Shown here piece by piece: positions 5,366 through 14,168 of a stretch of 21,827 nt of DNA. The notes under the pieces were generated by a model, which worked only from the letters and a program-made list of their open reading frames with translations, was not told where the DNA came from and searched no databases. The position numbers were made by a program, and so were the translations under genes. How positions within the stretch are numbered: the first letter of the stretch is position 1; the number at the start of each line of letters is the position of its first letter. This stretch comes from Actinomycetes bacterium (GTDB taxonomy: Bacteria; Actinomycetota; Actinomycetes; Mycobacteriales; Mycobacteriaceae), in assembly GCA_022600695.1 (NCBI GenBank), contig JAHZJY010000212.1:1-21827 (forward strand), written 5' to 3'.

Positions 5366-6966
5366 CCGACGGCCCGGTCGGAGTCGGCCCAGAATCGTGC
5401 CCGGACCGCCTTCTTGTCCGGCTTGCCCAACGCCGTCACCGGAACCGAGTCCACCACGATCACCTGCTTGGGTGACTGCACCGAACCTTTGCGCTCCTTG
5501 ACCGCCTCCTGGATCTCCCGCCGCACCGCCGCAACCGATTCGGAGTCGGCCGCCTGGTCCGGCCGCAGCACGATCACCGCTGTCACCGCCTCACCCCACT
5601 TCTCGTCGGGGGTACCGATCACACAGACCTGCGCCACCGCCGGATGCTCGGCGACGACATCCTCCACCTCGCGGGGAAAGACGTTGAAACCGCCGGTGAC
5701 GATCATGTCCTTGACCCGGTCGACGATGTACCAGAACCCGTCGGCGTCCTCGCGGGCCATATCGCCGGTGTGCAGCCAGCCGCCGGTGAACGCGGCGGCG
5801 GTCTCCTCCGGACGGTTCCAGTACCCGCCGCTCAACAGCGGTCCGGACACGCAGATCTCCCCGACTTCACCGGGCGCCACCGGGTTTCCGTCCGCGTCCA
5901 GCAGTGCGGTCCGGGCGAACAGCGTCGGCCGTCCGCAGGACGTCAGCCGTTGCTCGTCGTGGTCGCCCTTGGCCAGGTAGGTGATCACCATCGGCGCCTC
6001 GGACTGCCCGTAGTACTGCGCGAAGATCGGCCCGAACCGCCGGATCGCCTCGGCCAGCCGTACCGGATTCATCGCCGAGGCGCCGTAGTAGACCGTCTCC
6101 AGCGAGGACAGGTCGCGGGTGTGCGAGTCGGGATGGTCCATCAGCGCGTAGATCATCGACGGCACCAGCATGGTCGCGGTGATCCGCCGTTCCTCGATCA
6201 CCCGGAGCACCTCGGCCGGGTCGAACCTGGGCAGCACGATCATCTCGCCACCCTTGACGATCACCGGCAGGAAAAACGCCGCCCCGGCATGCGAGAGCGG
6301 GGTGCACATCAGGAACCGGGGGTGTTCGGGCCACTCCCACTCGGCGAGCTGGGCGGTCGTCATCGTCAGGATCGACCCCACCGTGCCCATCACGCCCTTC
6401 GGCTTGCCGGTGGTGCCGCCGGTATAGGCCATCCCGCCGATATGGTCCGGCGCTAGATCGGCTGCCACCAACGGTTTCGGCGGGTAGCCGGCCGCCTCGG
6501 CGATCAGGTCCACCCCCACCTCGGCCAATTCCGCGGGCACCGGACCCAGCGTGAGAACCCGTTGCAGCGACGGGACCTTCTCCAGCAACCCCACGGCGCG
6601 CTCGACGAACTGCGGGTTGGGGTCGATGATCAGGGCCGTTGCCCCGGCATCGGCGAGCACATAGGCGTGGTCGTCCAGTGAGCCCAGCGGATGCAGGGCG
6701 GTCCGCCGATAACCCTGGGTCTGCCCGGCGGCGATGATCATCAGCACTTCCGGCCGATTGGGCGAGAGCAGACCGACGGTCGCCCCGGTACCGGCGCCGA
6801 GTGCCTCGAATGCCTGGATGTACTGACTGACCCGGTCGGCCAGTTCCCCTCCGGTGAGCGTGGTGTCACCGAGGAACAGCACCGGCCGGGTCCGGTTGCG
6901 CTTGAGCGCACCCACGGTGAGGTGGCCGGAATGGATCGGATAGCGCAGCAGATCAACCTGGCTCAT
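5362..6966 (-). CDS. fadD8: acyl-CoA ligase, FadD8 type
   Basis: A 534-residue ANL-superfamily ligase that would adenylate a carboxylic acid and transfer it to CoA. The P-loop is GMAYTGGTTGKPKGVMG, followed by YYGASAMNP, the YGQSEAP motif, GGWLHTGDMA, and the hinge DRVKDMIVTGGFNVFPREVE. The C-terminal catalytic Lys lies in VTALGKPDKKAV, so both domains are complete. It resembles recalled Rv0551c (FadD8) in sequence and place. The substrate is not proven; fatty, aromatic or sterol-derived acids are all possible. ATG 6966 is chosen over in-frame upstream codons because TAGTCT lies exactly seven bases before it, which fits a leaderless mRNA. The stop overlaps the HAD start by 4 nt. It is divergent from the MFS gene across only 30 bp. 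Confidence 0.9.
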   Translation of the reverse strand: MSQVDLLRYPIHSGHLTVGALKRNRTRPVLFLGDTTLTGGELADRVSQYIQAFEALGAGTGATVGLLSPNRPEVLMIIAAGQTQGYRRTALHPLGSLDDHAYVLADAGATALIIDPNPQFVERAVGLLEKVPSLQRVLTLGPVPAELAEVGVDLIAEAAGYPPKPLVAADLAPDHIGGMAYTGGTTGKPKGVMGTVGSILTMTTAQLAEWEWPEHPRFLMCTPLSHAGAAFFLPVIVKGGEMIVLPRFDPAEVLRVIEERRITATMLVPSMIYALMDHPDSHTRDLSSLETVYYGASAMNPVRLAEAIRRFGPIFAQYYGQSEAPMVITYLAKGDHDEQRLTSCGRPTLFARTALLDADGNPVAPGEVGEICVSGPLLSGGYWNRPEETAAAFTGGWLHTGDMAREDADGFWYIVDRVKDMIVTGGFNVFPREVEDVVAEHPAVAQVCVIGTPDEKWGEAVTAVIVLRPDQAADSESVAAVRREIQEAVKERKGSVQSPKQVIVVDSVPVTALGKPDKKAVRARFWADSDRAVG

Positions 6967-6996
6967 GGCCCCCAGACTAGGGCTAGCATCAGCTGG
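6967..6996. promoter_or_regulatory. 30-bp divergent promoter, both sides leaderless
   Basis: Minus-strand -10 TAGTCT (6979-6974) is seven bases before ATG 6966. Plus-strand -10 TAGCAT (6984-6989) is seven bases before ATG 6997. The two boxes are separated by four base pairs, so each polymerase footprint covers the other gene's start. No ribosome site is needed if the RNAs begin at the ATG. Confidence 0.6.
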
Positions 6997-8538
6997 ATGC
7001 CGGAGCAATCGCACGTCTCCGGGCGGGCGGCCACCATGACCATCGTCGCCATGGGCCTCGGGTACAGCATCACCGCCGCCGATCCCACCACCCTGTCCGC
7101 CAACCTCGCCGAGGTGCGCAGCGGGCTTGAATTCAGCCCTGCCACAGCCAGTTTCCTGGCCAGCCTATGCACCCTGACCCTGGCTGCCGCGGTGCTCGGC
7201 GCCGGCGCCCTCGGCGATCTGCACGGGATGAAGCGGATGTTCGTCCTCGGCAGCTACGGGTCGATCGGCTTCGGTCTGCTCGGCGCCCTGGCCCCGCACA
7301 CCGGCGTGCTCCTGGTGGCCCGGGCCGGCCTGGGGGTGGCATTCGCGTTCCTGCTGGGCCTGTCGCTGGCCATCGTCAACGCCGTCTTCCCGCCGGGCCG
7401 CCGGGCCGGCGCCATCGCCGGCTACCTCGGCGCGGGCCATGCGCTGGCTGTGTTCCAGCCTGCCCTCGGCGGCTGGTTGGCAAGCCACTTCGGTTGGCGC
7501 GCCTGCCTTCTGGTCACCCCGGTGCTGGCCGCCCTCACGCTGGCCATCACCATCCGCTATGTGCCGGAGACGGTGCGGGACCAACGCAAACTCGACATCC
7601 CCGGCATCGGACTGATCGCCGCCGCGATGATCACCGTCATCTACGGTCTGACCGAACTGCAGGGCGGGTTCAGCGCCGGCGCGCTGGCGCTGATCCTGCT
7701 GGGTCTGGCCCTCGGGGTGGCCTTCGTGCGGTGGGAACTGCGCACCGACGCCCCCGCCCTGGATATGCGGATTTTCCGCTCCGGCCGGTTCAACGCCGCA
7801 CTGAGCGCCGGTGCCACCTTCAACTTCCTGGGCGGCGGCGGAACCATCCTGTTCGCCTACTACCTGGTGACCATCCGCGGGAAGTCGCCCGAGGTGCTCG
7901 GCCTGCTGCTCATCCCGGCCATGCTCATCGCGTCGGCGGCCGCGGTGGCGGCCGGCCGCGCGGTGACCCGGTACGGCGAGCGCGCGGTGTTGGTGGCCGG
8001 CCTGGCGATCCTGCTCGTCAGCATGCTGATGCTGGTGGTGCTCGACGCCGACACCCCGATCGCGGTGCTGGGTGTGGCGGTCGCGCTCAATGCGATCGGC
8101 GGAGCGGTGGTGCAGACTCCGCAGTCGACGATCATGATGTCCAGCGCACCGCCGGAACTCGGCGGGGTGGTGTCGGCGGTGAAACCGGCCGTCGGGCAGG
8201 CCGCCTACTCCCTGGGCCCGGCATTGTTCGCCCTGGTCGGGACCACGCTGTTCCTGCGGGAGGGCCGCCGCAAACTCGACGGTTCCGGCATCAGCGAGGA
8301 ACAGGCGCGGGAGGCGCTGCGGGTGGCGCACGGCGGCGCGCCCAATCCCGCCGCCGGCGGCGAGGTGCTCGACCCCGAGCAGGCCCGCTGGGTGGTGTCG
8401 GCGGCCACCGACAGCTGGCTCGGGGCCATCCACGATCTGAGCCTGATCATGGCCGCGGTGCCGGCGGTGGCGATCGTCGTGGCCTGGGTGCTGTTGCGGC
8501 CGCCGAAGAGCCGGCCGAGCGCGCGAACCGCCGATTGA
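6997..8538 (+). CDS. MFS transporter, DHA2-like (14-helix type)
   Basis: A 513-residue major-facilitator transporter, probably a proton-coupled exporter of the drug:H+ antiporter-2 type. It has about fourteen hydrophobic helices. The family motif A between helices 2 and 3 appears as GALGDLHGMKRMFVLG, and a motif-C-like segment is GHALAVFQPALGGWLASHFGW. A soluble loop of about 60 residues, rich in Glu, Arg and Gly (FLREGRRKLDGSGISEEQ and on to LDPEQARWV), precedes the last helix. The substrate cannot be read from the sequence. ATG 6997 is supported by TAGCAT seven bases upstream. It is followed after 46 bp by a FadD-type ligase. Pairing with a ligase and divergence from another ligase suggest transport of an acid, lipid or aromatic compound, but this is inference. 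It has no counterpart in the recalled M. tuberculosis locus. Confidence 0.88.
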   Translation: MPEQSHVSGRAATMTIVAMGLGYSITAADPTTLSANLAEVRSGLEFSPATASFLASLCTLTLAAAVLGAGALGDLHGMKRMFVLGSYGSIGFGLLGALAPHTGVLLVARAGLGVAFAFLLGLSLAIVNAVFPPGRRAGAIAGYLGAGHALAVFQPALGGWLASHFGWRACLLVTPVLAALTLAITIRYVPETVRDQRKLDIPGIGLIAAAMITVIYGLTELQGGFSAGALALILLGLALGVAFVRWELRTDAPALDMRIFRSGRFNAALSAGATFNFLGGGGTILFAYYLVTIRGKSPEVLGLLLIPAMLIASAAAVAAGRAVTRYGERAVLVAGLAILLVSMLMLVVLDADTPIAVLGVAVALNAIGGAVVQTPQSTIMMSSAPPELGGVVSAVKPAVGQAAYSLGPALFALVGTTLFLREGRRKLDGSGISEEQAREALRVAHGGAPNPAAGGEVLDPEQARWVVSAATDSWLGAIHDLSLIMAAVPAVAIVVAWVLLRPPKSRPSARTAD

Positions 8539-8584
8539 CCGAAATCGGCCAGCCCCCGCCATCCCGGATGGCACCCTGTCGGGT

Positions 8585-10153
8585 ATGGAGCAACCCCCCG
8601 AACCGCGCTTCCTCGACGACCGCCTCGCCTACTGGGCGCAGGCCAAACCCGACGAGGTCGCCATCACCTACCTGGACCGCACCTTCACCTGGGCGCAGTT
8701 CAACGACCGGGTGCGCCGGCTGGCCGGCGCGCTGGCCGAGCGCGGCGTCGGCCGCGGCGACGTGATCGGCTTCCTGGACAAGAACCACCCGGCCTGTGTC
8801 GAGACCACCCTGGCTGCCGCATCGTTGGGCGCCGCCACGGCGATCGTCAACTTCCGGCTTGCCGCCAGCGAGATGGACTACGTCCTCAACGACTCCGGGG
8901 CCAGGCTGGTGATCGTCGGCGCTGAGCTGCGGGATGGTATCGACGCGATCCGGGACCGGCTACCGGGCGTCGAACACGTCATCAGCGTGACCCCGGAGGG
9001 TGGTGACGGCGACGAGTACGAGGCCATCCTGGCCGCGGCCACACCGCGCGGTCGCGGCGACGACGTCAGCCCCGATGACGTCTGCGTCATCATGTACTCC
9101 TCGGGCACCACCGGAAAACCCAAGGGGGTGCGGCTGAGTCAGGCCGCACTGCTCGCCCACACCGTCAACGCCGCCACCTTCGACATCCAACCGGACGACA
9201 AGATAATGGTGTCCATGCCGCTGTTCCATGTGGGCGGCACCTCCTTCGCGCAGTTCCCCATCCACAACGGCATCCCCACCCTGATGACCCGCGAGGCCGA
9301 CGGCGCGGCGCTGGCCGGCGCGATGCTGGCGGGTGCCACCCGCACCTTCCTGGTGCCCGCCGTCCTCGGCAAGGTGATGGAGATGGGCCCGGATGCCATC
9401 GCGCTGTTCAAACGGCTGCGGACCTTCGTCTACGGCGCCTCCCCGATGCCGCCGGCGCTGCTGGCCAAAGCGCTCAAGGAGTTCCCCGACACCGAGTTCG
9501 TCCAGGTGTACGGCCTGACCGAGGTGTGCGGTGCGGTCACCGCGCTGTCCCCGGAGGCGCACCGCGACACCGCCCACCCCGAGCGGCTCACCAGCGCCGG
9601 GCAGCCGGCCGGCGAGGTCGAGGTGAAAGTGGTCGATCCCGACACCCTGCAGGAGGTGCCGATCGGCAAGCCCGGTGAATTGTGGTTCCGCACACCGCAG
9701 TTGATGGAGGGCTACCACAACAAACCGGATGCCACCGCCGAGGTGATCACCACCGACGGCTGGTTCCGCACCGGCGATATCGGCCGGGTCGACAGCGGTG
9801 GATTCGTCTTCGTCGAGGACCGCCTCAAGGACATGATCATCTCCGGCGGCGAGAACATCTACTCCGTCGAGGTCGAACGCGCGCTCACCGACCATCCGGC
9901 CGTCCTCGACGCGGCCGTGTTCGGCATCCCCGACGACAAGTGGGGCGAGTCGGTCAAGGCGGTCGTCGAGTTGTCCGGCGGCCAGCAGGCCACCTCGGAG
10001 GAACTCGTCGCCTGGTGCCGGGACAAGCTGGCGCACTACAAGTGCCCCCGCAGCATCGAGATCATGACCGAACTGCCGCGCAACCCCACCGGCAAGCTGC
10101 TCAAGAAGGACCTGCGCAAGCCGTACTGGGAGAACCGCGACCGCGCGATCTGA
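8585..10153 (+). CDS. fatty-acid--CoA ligase, FadD type
   Basis: A 522-residue complete ANL-superfamily ligase. Visible parts are the P-loop VIMYSSGTTGKPKGVRLS, YGASPMPPALLAKAL, VYGLTEVCGAVTAL, GWFRTGDIGRVD, the hinge EDRLKDMIISGGENIYSVE, and the C-terminal catalytic Lys in LPRNPTGKLLKKDLR. It would convert a carboxylic acid to an acyl-CoA or acyl-adenylate in the cytosol; the chain preference is unknown. ATG 8585 is preceded by CACCCT at 8572-8577, seven bases upstream, a weaker -10 match. It lies 46 bp after the MFS gene and 10 bp before menC, so it probably enters the menaquinone operon. It takes the place of Rv0552 of M. tuberculosis, recalled as an amidohydrolase. It is the third adenylate-forming enzyme in the window. 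Confidence 0.9.
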   Translation: MEQPPEPRFLDDRLAYWAQAKPDEVAITYLDRTFTWAQFNDRVRRLAGALAERGVGRGDVIGFLDKNHPACVETTLAAASLGAATAIVNFRLAASEMDYVLNDSGARLVIVGAELRDGIDAIRDRLPGVEHVISVTPEGGDGDEYEAILAAATPRGRGDDVSPDDVCVIMYSSGTTGKPKGVRLSQAALLAHTVNAATFDIQPDDKIMVSMPLFHVGGTSFAQFPIHNGIPTLMTREADGAALAGAMLAGATRTFLVPAVLGKVMEMGPDAIALFKRLRTFVYGASPMPPALLAKALKEFPDTEFVQVYGLTEVCGAVTALSPEAHRDTAHPERLTSAGQPAGEVEVKVVDPDTLQEVPIGKPGELWFRTPQLMEGYHNKPDATAEVITTDGWFRTGDIGRVDSGGFVFVEDRLKDMIISGGENIYSVEVERALTDHPAVLDAAVFGIPDDKWGESVKAVVELSGGQQATSEELVAWCRDKLAHYKCPRSIEIMTELPRNPTGKLLKKDLRKPYWENRDRAI

Positions 10154-10163
10154 TGGCCCGCTG

Positions 10164-11129
10164 ATGGGCGTCGGGGACCTGCTGGACCGGCTGCACGTCA
10201 TCGCATTGCCCATGCGGGTGCCCTTCCGCGGGATCACTGTTCGCGAGGTCGCGCTGATCGACGGCCCGGCCGGCTGGGGCGAGTTCGGCCCGTTCGTGGA
10301 GTACCTGCCGCCCGAGGCGGCGCACTGGCTGGCCGCGGCCATCGAGTCCGCCTATCGCCCGAGGCCGGCCGCGTTGCGCACCCGCATCCCGGTCAACGCC
10401 ACGGTGCCGGCCGTGCGGCCCGGTGAGGTCCCCGGGGTGCTGGCCCGGTTCCCCGGCGCGAAGACCGCCAAGGTCAAGGTCGCCGAGCCGGGGCAGACCC
10501 TGGCCGAGGACGTCGCACGGGTCGACGCGGTGCGCGCCGAGGTGCCCACGGTGCGGGTGGACGCCAACGGCGGCTGGAGCGTCGACGAGGCGGTCGCGGC
10601 GGCCCGGGCGCTGACCGCCGGCGGACCGCTGGAGTATCTGGAACAGCCCTGCCGGACGGTGCCGGAACTGGCCCGGCTGCGCCGCCGGGTGGACGTGCCG
10701 GTGGCCGCCGACGAGAGCATCCGCAAGGCCGCCGACCCGCTGGCGGTGGTGCGGGCCGGGGCCGCTGACATCGCGGTGCTCAAGGTGGCCCCGCTCGGCG
10801 GGATCGCCGCGGTGCTCGACATCGACGCCCGCATCGACATCCCGGTGGTGATCTCCAGTGCGCTGGATTCCGCGGTGGGTATCGCCGCCGGGCTGGCGGC
10901 GGCGGCCGCGCTACCGCGGCTGGAGCACGCCTGCGGGCTGGGCACCGGCGGGCTGTTCGTCACCGATATCGCCGACCTCACCCCGGTCGACGGCCACCTG
11001 CCGGTCACCGGGGTCGTCCCCGATCCGGCCCGGTTGGCCGAGCTGGCCGCATCGCCGCAGCGGCGGGACTGGTGGATCGCCCGGGTGCGGGAGTGTTTCC
11101 CACTGGTCGGACCCGCACCGGTCGTCTGA
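10164..11129 (+). CDS. menC: o-succinylbenzoate synthase MenC
   Basis: A 321-residue enolase-superfamily enzyme that dehydrates SHCHC to o-succinylbenzoate in menaquinone synthesis. The catalytic KxK pair is in AKVKVAEPG near residue 110. Metal ligands are Asp in VRVDANGGW, Glu in YLEQPC and Asp in VAADESIRK. The second catalytic Lys is in AVLKVAPLGG. The N-terminal cap contains GWGEFGPFVEYLPPEA. The start at ATG 10164 lies ten bases after the FadD stop and has no clear promoter of its own, so it is probably co-transcribed with FadD. Its product feeds MenE at the left end of the window. Length and motifs agree with recalled Rv0553. Confidence 0.95.
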   Translation: MGVGDLLDRLHVIALPMRVPFRGITVREVALIDGPAGWGEFGPFVEYLPPEAAHWLAAAIESAYRPRPAALRTRIPVNATVPAVRPGEVPGVLARFPGAKTAKVKVAEPGQTLAEDVARVDAVRAEVPTVRVDANGGWSVDEAVAAARALTAGGPLEYLEQPCRTVPELARLRRRVDVPVAADESIRKAADPLAVVRAGAADIAVLKVAPLGGIAAVLDIDARIDIPVVISSALDSAVGIAAGLAAAAALPRLEHACGLGTGGLFVTDIADLTPVDGHLPVTGVVPDPARLAELAASPQRRDWWIARVRECFPLVGPAPVV

Positions 11130-11141
11130 CACACTGGTCGG

Positions 11142-11648
11142 ATGGCTGAGATCACCTTGGGCGGAAAGCCCGTACACACCGTCGGCGACCTTCCCGCGGT
11201 CGGGGCCGCTGCCCCGGCGTTCTCCCTGACCGATCCCGACCTGGGGGATGTCACCGGCGACGACTACCGCGGAAAAGTCCTGCTGCTCAACATCTTCCCG
11301 TCAGTGGACACCCCGGTGTGCGCCAACAGCGTCCGGAAGTTCAACGAACAGGCCGCCGCGAGCGGGCTGTCGGTACTGTGCGTGTCCAAGGACCTGCCGT
11401 TCGCGCTGGCCCGGTTCTGCGGCGCGGAGGGCATCGCGAATGTGCAGTCGGCCTCGGCGTTCCGCAGCGGTTTCGGTGAGGAGTATGGCGTCACCCTCAC
11501 CGACGGCCGGATGGCCGGCCTGCTCGGACGTGCGGTGGTGGTGATCGGCGCCGACGGCACCGTCGCCTACACCGAACTGGTGGGTGAGATCGCCGACGAA
11601 CCCGATTACGACGCCGCGCTGGCCGCCGCGGTGGCCGCCGCGGGCTAG
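11142..11648 (+). CDS. tpx: thiol peroxidase Tpx (atypical 2-Cys peroxiredoxin)
   Basis: A 168-residue peroxiredoxin that reduces hydrogen peroxide and organic peroxides with thioredoxin-type electron donors. The peroxidatic cysteine is in NIFPSVDTPVCANSV near residue 60 and the resolving cysteine is in LARFCGAEG near residue 93, as in Tpx proteins. The ends GRAVVVIGADGTVAYTELV are typical. It is very similar to the recalled M. tuberculosis Tpx (Rv1932), which lies far from the men genes there. Here it sits 12 bp after menC and 4 bp before the hydrolase gene. CACACT at 11130-11135, six bases before ATG 11142, could be its own leaderless promoter and overlaps the menC stop. A redox-protection role beside quinone synthesis is inferred. 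Confidence 0.95.
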   Translation: MAEITLGGKPVHTVGDLPAVGAAAPAFSLTDPDLGDVTGDDYRGKVLLLNIFPSVDTPVCANSVRKFNEQAAASGLSVLCVSKDLPFALARFCGAEGIANVQSASAFRSGFGEEYGVTLTDGRMAGLLGRAVVVIGADGTVAYTELVGEIADEPDYDAALAAAVAAAG

Positions 11649-11652
11649 GCGG

Positions 11653-12441
11653 GTGACCGGCCTGGCCTACAACGACAGCGGGTCCGGCGACCCGGTGTTG
11701 TTCATCGCCGGTACCGGCGGGGCGGGACGCACCTGGCATATCCACCAGGTGCCGGCTTTCCTGACGGCCGGCTACCGCTGTATCACCTTCGACAACCGCG
11801 GTATCGGCGACACCGAGAACGCCGACGGGTTCTCCACCGCGCAGATGGTGGCCGATACCGTCGAACTGATCGAGAAGGCGGTCGGCGGCCCGACCCGGCT
11901 GGTCGCCATGTCGATGGGTGCGTTCATCGCCCAGGAGTTGATGCTGTCCCGTCCGGACCTCGTCACCCAGGCCGTGCTGATGGGTACCCGGGGCCGGCTG
12001 GACCGCACCCGTACGGCGTTCCGGGCCGCCGAGCAGGCCCTGGCCGAATCCGGTGTCGAGTTGCCCCCGGCGTATGCGGCCAAAGTCCGGGTGCTGGAGA
12101 ACTTCTCGCCCAAGACCATCAACGATGAGAAGGCCGCCGCGGAGTGGCTGGAGATGTTCACCGTCTTCCCGCTCAAACGCACCCCCGGCTGGCGGGCCCA
12201 GCTCACCGTCGTGCCCGCGGAGAACCGGTTGCCCGCCTACCGGGCCATCCCGACCGAGGTGCTGGTGATCGGCTTCGCCGACGACGTGATCACCCCGCCC
12301 GCACTGGGCCGGGAGGTGGCCGACGCGCTGCCGAAGGGCCGCTACGTGCAGATCGCCAATGCCGGCCACCTCGGTTTCCTGGAGCGGCCGGAGACCGTCG
12401 ACAAGGCGGCGCTGGACTTCTTCGCCGGCGCCCTGCTCTGA
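11653..12441 (+). CDS. bpoC: alpha/beta hydrolase, BpoC type; candidate SHCHC synthase (MenH step)
   Basis: A 262-residue alpha/beta-hydrolase, the same length as recalled Rv0554 (BpoC). The nucleophile elbow is AMSMGAFIAQE with Ser, the acid is in VIGFADDVITPP, and the His is in NAGHLGFLERPE. The oxyanion region is FIAGTGGAGRTW. The name bromoperoxidase comes from early similarity and is probably not its role. Its place between menC and menD makes SHCHC synthase, the step between MenD and MenC, a good candidate, but known MenH active-site arginines could not be confirmed by eye. GTG 11653 starts four bases after the tpx stop; upstream in-frame codons run back into tpx and are rejected. It is followed by menD after 50 bp. 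Confidence 0.9.
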   Translation: MTGLAYNDSGSGDPVLFIAGTGGAGRTWHIHQVPAFLTAGYRCITFDNRGIGDTENADGFSTAQMVADTVELIEKAVGGPTRLVAMSMGAFIAQELMLSRPDLVTQAVLMGTRGRLDRTRTAFRAAEQALAESGVELPPAYAAKVRVLENFSPKTINDEKAAAEWLEMFTVFPLKRTPGWRAQLTVVPAENRLPAYRAIPTEVLVIGFADDVITPPALGREVADALPKGRYVQIANAGHLGFLERPETVDKAALDFFAGALL

Positions 12442-12491
12442 GCAGCCGGACGCCGGGCTGCCGACCGCCCGAGGTGTGACACCCTGTAAAG

Positions 12492-14168
12492 ATGGTCAAC
12501 CCCTCGACGGCTCAGGCGCGGGTCGTCGTCGACGAGTTCATCCGCGGCGGCGTTCGTGACGTCGTGTTGTGCCCGGGCAGCCGGAACGCGCCGCTCGCCT
12601 TCGCGTTGGCCGACGCCGATCGGTCCGGCCGGCTGCGGCTGCATGTCCGCATCGACGAACGCACCGCCGGCTTTCTGGCCGTCGGGCTGGCCTCCGGCAG
12701 CGGCCGGCCGGTGCCGATCGCGATGACGTCGGGAACGGCGGTGGCCAACCTGGGCCCGGCAGTGGTGGAGGCCAACTACGCCCGGGTTCCACTGATCGTG
12801 CTCAGCGCCAACCGGCCCTACGAATTGCTCGGTACCGGCGCCAATCAGACGATGGAACAGCTGGGCTATTTCGGCTCGCAGGTGCGCGCCGCGATCAGCC
12901 TGGGGCTCGCCGAAGGAGCCCCCGACCGGCTCGCGGCGCTCAACGCCCAGTGGCGCTCGGCGACCTGCCGGGTGCTGGCGGCGGCCACCGGCGCCCGCTC
13001 CGCCAACGCCGGGCCGGTGCAGTTCGACATCCCGCTGCGCGAACCCCTGGTGCCCGAGCCGGAATCGGATCCCGCCGACTTCCCGGCCGGGCGGGCCGAC
13101 GGCAGCCCGTGGACCGAGAGCCCCACGGTGACATTCGATCAGCCGCTGCTGATCGACCTCACCGCGGACACCGTCGTGATCGCCGGCCACGGAGCCGGCG
13201 TACATCCGAATCTGGCGCATCTGCCGACCGTCGCCGAGCCCACCGCACCGCACCCGGTGACTCCGCTGCACCCGCTGGCACTGTCGGCGCTGCGGCCCCG
13301 GCAGGTCATCATGTGTGGCCGGCCCACCCTGCACCGTCCGGTGTCGGCGCTGCTGGCCGACTCGACGGTGCCGGTGTTCGCGCTGACCACCGGGCCGCGC
13401 TGGCCGGACGTGTCGGGTAACTCGGCGGCCACCGGCACCCGGGCGGTGACCTCCGGCAGCCCCGACCCGGACTGGCTGCGGGCCTGCGCGGCGGCCGACC
13501 GGGACACCGTGGCCGCGGTGCGTGAGCAGCTGGCCGCTCATGCGCTGACCACCGGTCTGCATGTGGCCGCCGCGGTCGCCGAGGTCATCCGGCCGGGTGA
13601 TCAACTGGTGCTCGGCGCCTCCAACCCGGTGCGCGACGCCGCCCTGGTGGGGTTGAACACCGATGGCGTCCGGGTGCGCTCCAACCGCGGGGTGGCCGGT
13701 ATCGACGGCACGGTGTCGACGGCGATCGGCGCGGCGCTGGCCCATGAGGGTAGGACTATCGCCCTGCTCGGCGACCTGACCTTCGTCCATGACGCTTCCG
13801 GGCTGCTGATCGGTCCGACCGAGCCGACGCCGCGGGACCTCACGATCGTGGTGTCCAACGACAATGGTGGCGGTATCTTCGAGCTCCTCGAACAGGGCGA
13901 CCCGCGATTCTCCGACGTCTCGTCGCGGATCTTCGGCACCCCGCACGATGTCGATGTGGGCGCGCTGTGCCGGGCCTACCACGTCGATGCCCGCCAGATC
14001 GAGGCCGGTGATCTGGTGACGAGTATGGCCGAACCGAACCACGGAATACGGGTGCTGGAAGTCAAGGCCGACCGCTCGTCGCTGCGGCAACTGCATGCCG
14101 CCATCGGGTCGGCCGTCCGGGCGGCTGTCCAGACGGCCGACCGGACAGCCGACGTCGCGACACCGTGA
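12492..14168 (+). CDS. menD: SEPHCHC synthase MenD
   Basis: A 558-residue thiamine-diphosphate enzyme that joins isochorismate and 2-oxoglutarate, the first committed step to menaquinone. The N-terminal Pyr domain has [12 protein letters not shown] and the cofactor-activating Glu in [10 protein letters not shown]. The C-terminal ThDP/metal motif runs from [12 protein letters not shown] to [14 protein letters not shown]. The substrate loop [16 protein letters not shown] is present. Arginines in [14 protein letters not shown] and GPRWPDVS match, by recall, the Arg97, Arg277 and Arg303 that bind the inhibitor 1,4-dihydroxy-2-naphthoate in M. tuberculosis MenD, so feedback inhibition is probably kept. 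CACCCT at 12480-12485, six bases before ATG 12492, is a possible leaderless promoter. The stop overlaps the next GTG by 4 nt. Confidence 0.96.
   Translation: MVNPSTAQARVVVDEFIRGGVRDVVLCPGSRNAPLAFALADADRSGRLRLHVRIDERTAGFLAVGLASGSGRPVPIAMTSGTAVANLGPAVVEANYARVPLIVLSANRPYELLGTGANQTMEQLGYFGSQVRAAISLGLAEGAPDRLAALNAQWRSATCRVLAAATGARSANAGPVQFDIPLREPLVPEPESDPADFPAGRADGSPWTESPTVTFDQPLLIDLTADTVVIAGHGAGVHPNLAHLPTVAEPTAPHPVTPLHPLALSALRPRQVIMCGRPTLHRPVSALLADSTVPVFALTTGPRWPDVSGNSAATGTRAVTSGSPDPDWLRACAAADRDTVAAVREQLAAHALTTGLHVAAAVAEVIRPGDQLVLGASNPVRDAALVGLNTDGVRVRSNRGVAGIDGTVSTAIGAALAHEGRTIALLGDLTFVHDASGLLIGPTEPTPRDLTIVVSNDNGGGIFELLEQGDPRFSDVSSRIFGTPHDVDVGALCRAYHVDARQIEAGDLVTSMAEPNHGIRVLEVKADRSSLRQLHAAIGSAVRAAVQTADRTADVATP

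Noticed and set aside
7165..8574. 469-residue open frame on the minus strand opposite the MFS gene
   Set aside because: Composition is Gly/Arg/His/Gln-rich as expected for an antisense shadow at high GC; the plus strand codes a clear MFS transporter.
8960..10342. 460-residue open frame on the minus strand opposite FadD
   Set aside because: Shadow of the complete ANL ligase on the plus strand; no motif and low-complexity composition.
11653..12441. Non-heme haloperoxidase function for the BpoC-type protein
   Set aside because: The name rests on the shared alpha/beta-hydrolase triad; gene context points to a menaquinone or esterase role instead.
12342..14096. 584-residue open frame on the minus strand opposite menD
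   Set aside because: Shadow frame of menD; rich in Arg, Gly and His with no recognisable domain.
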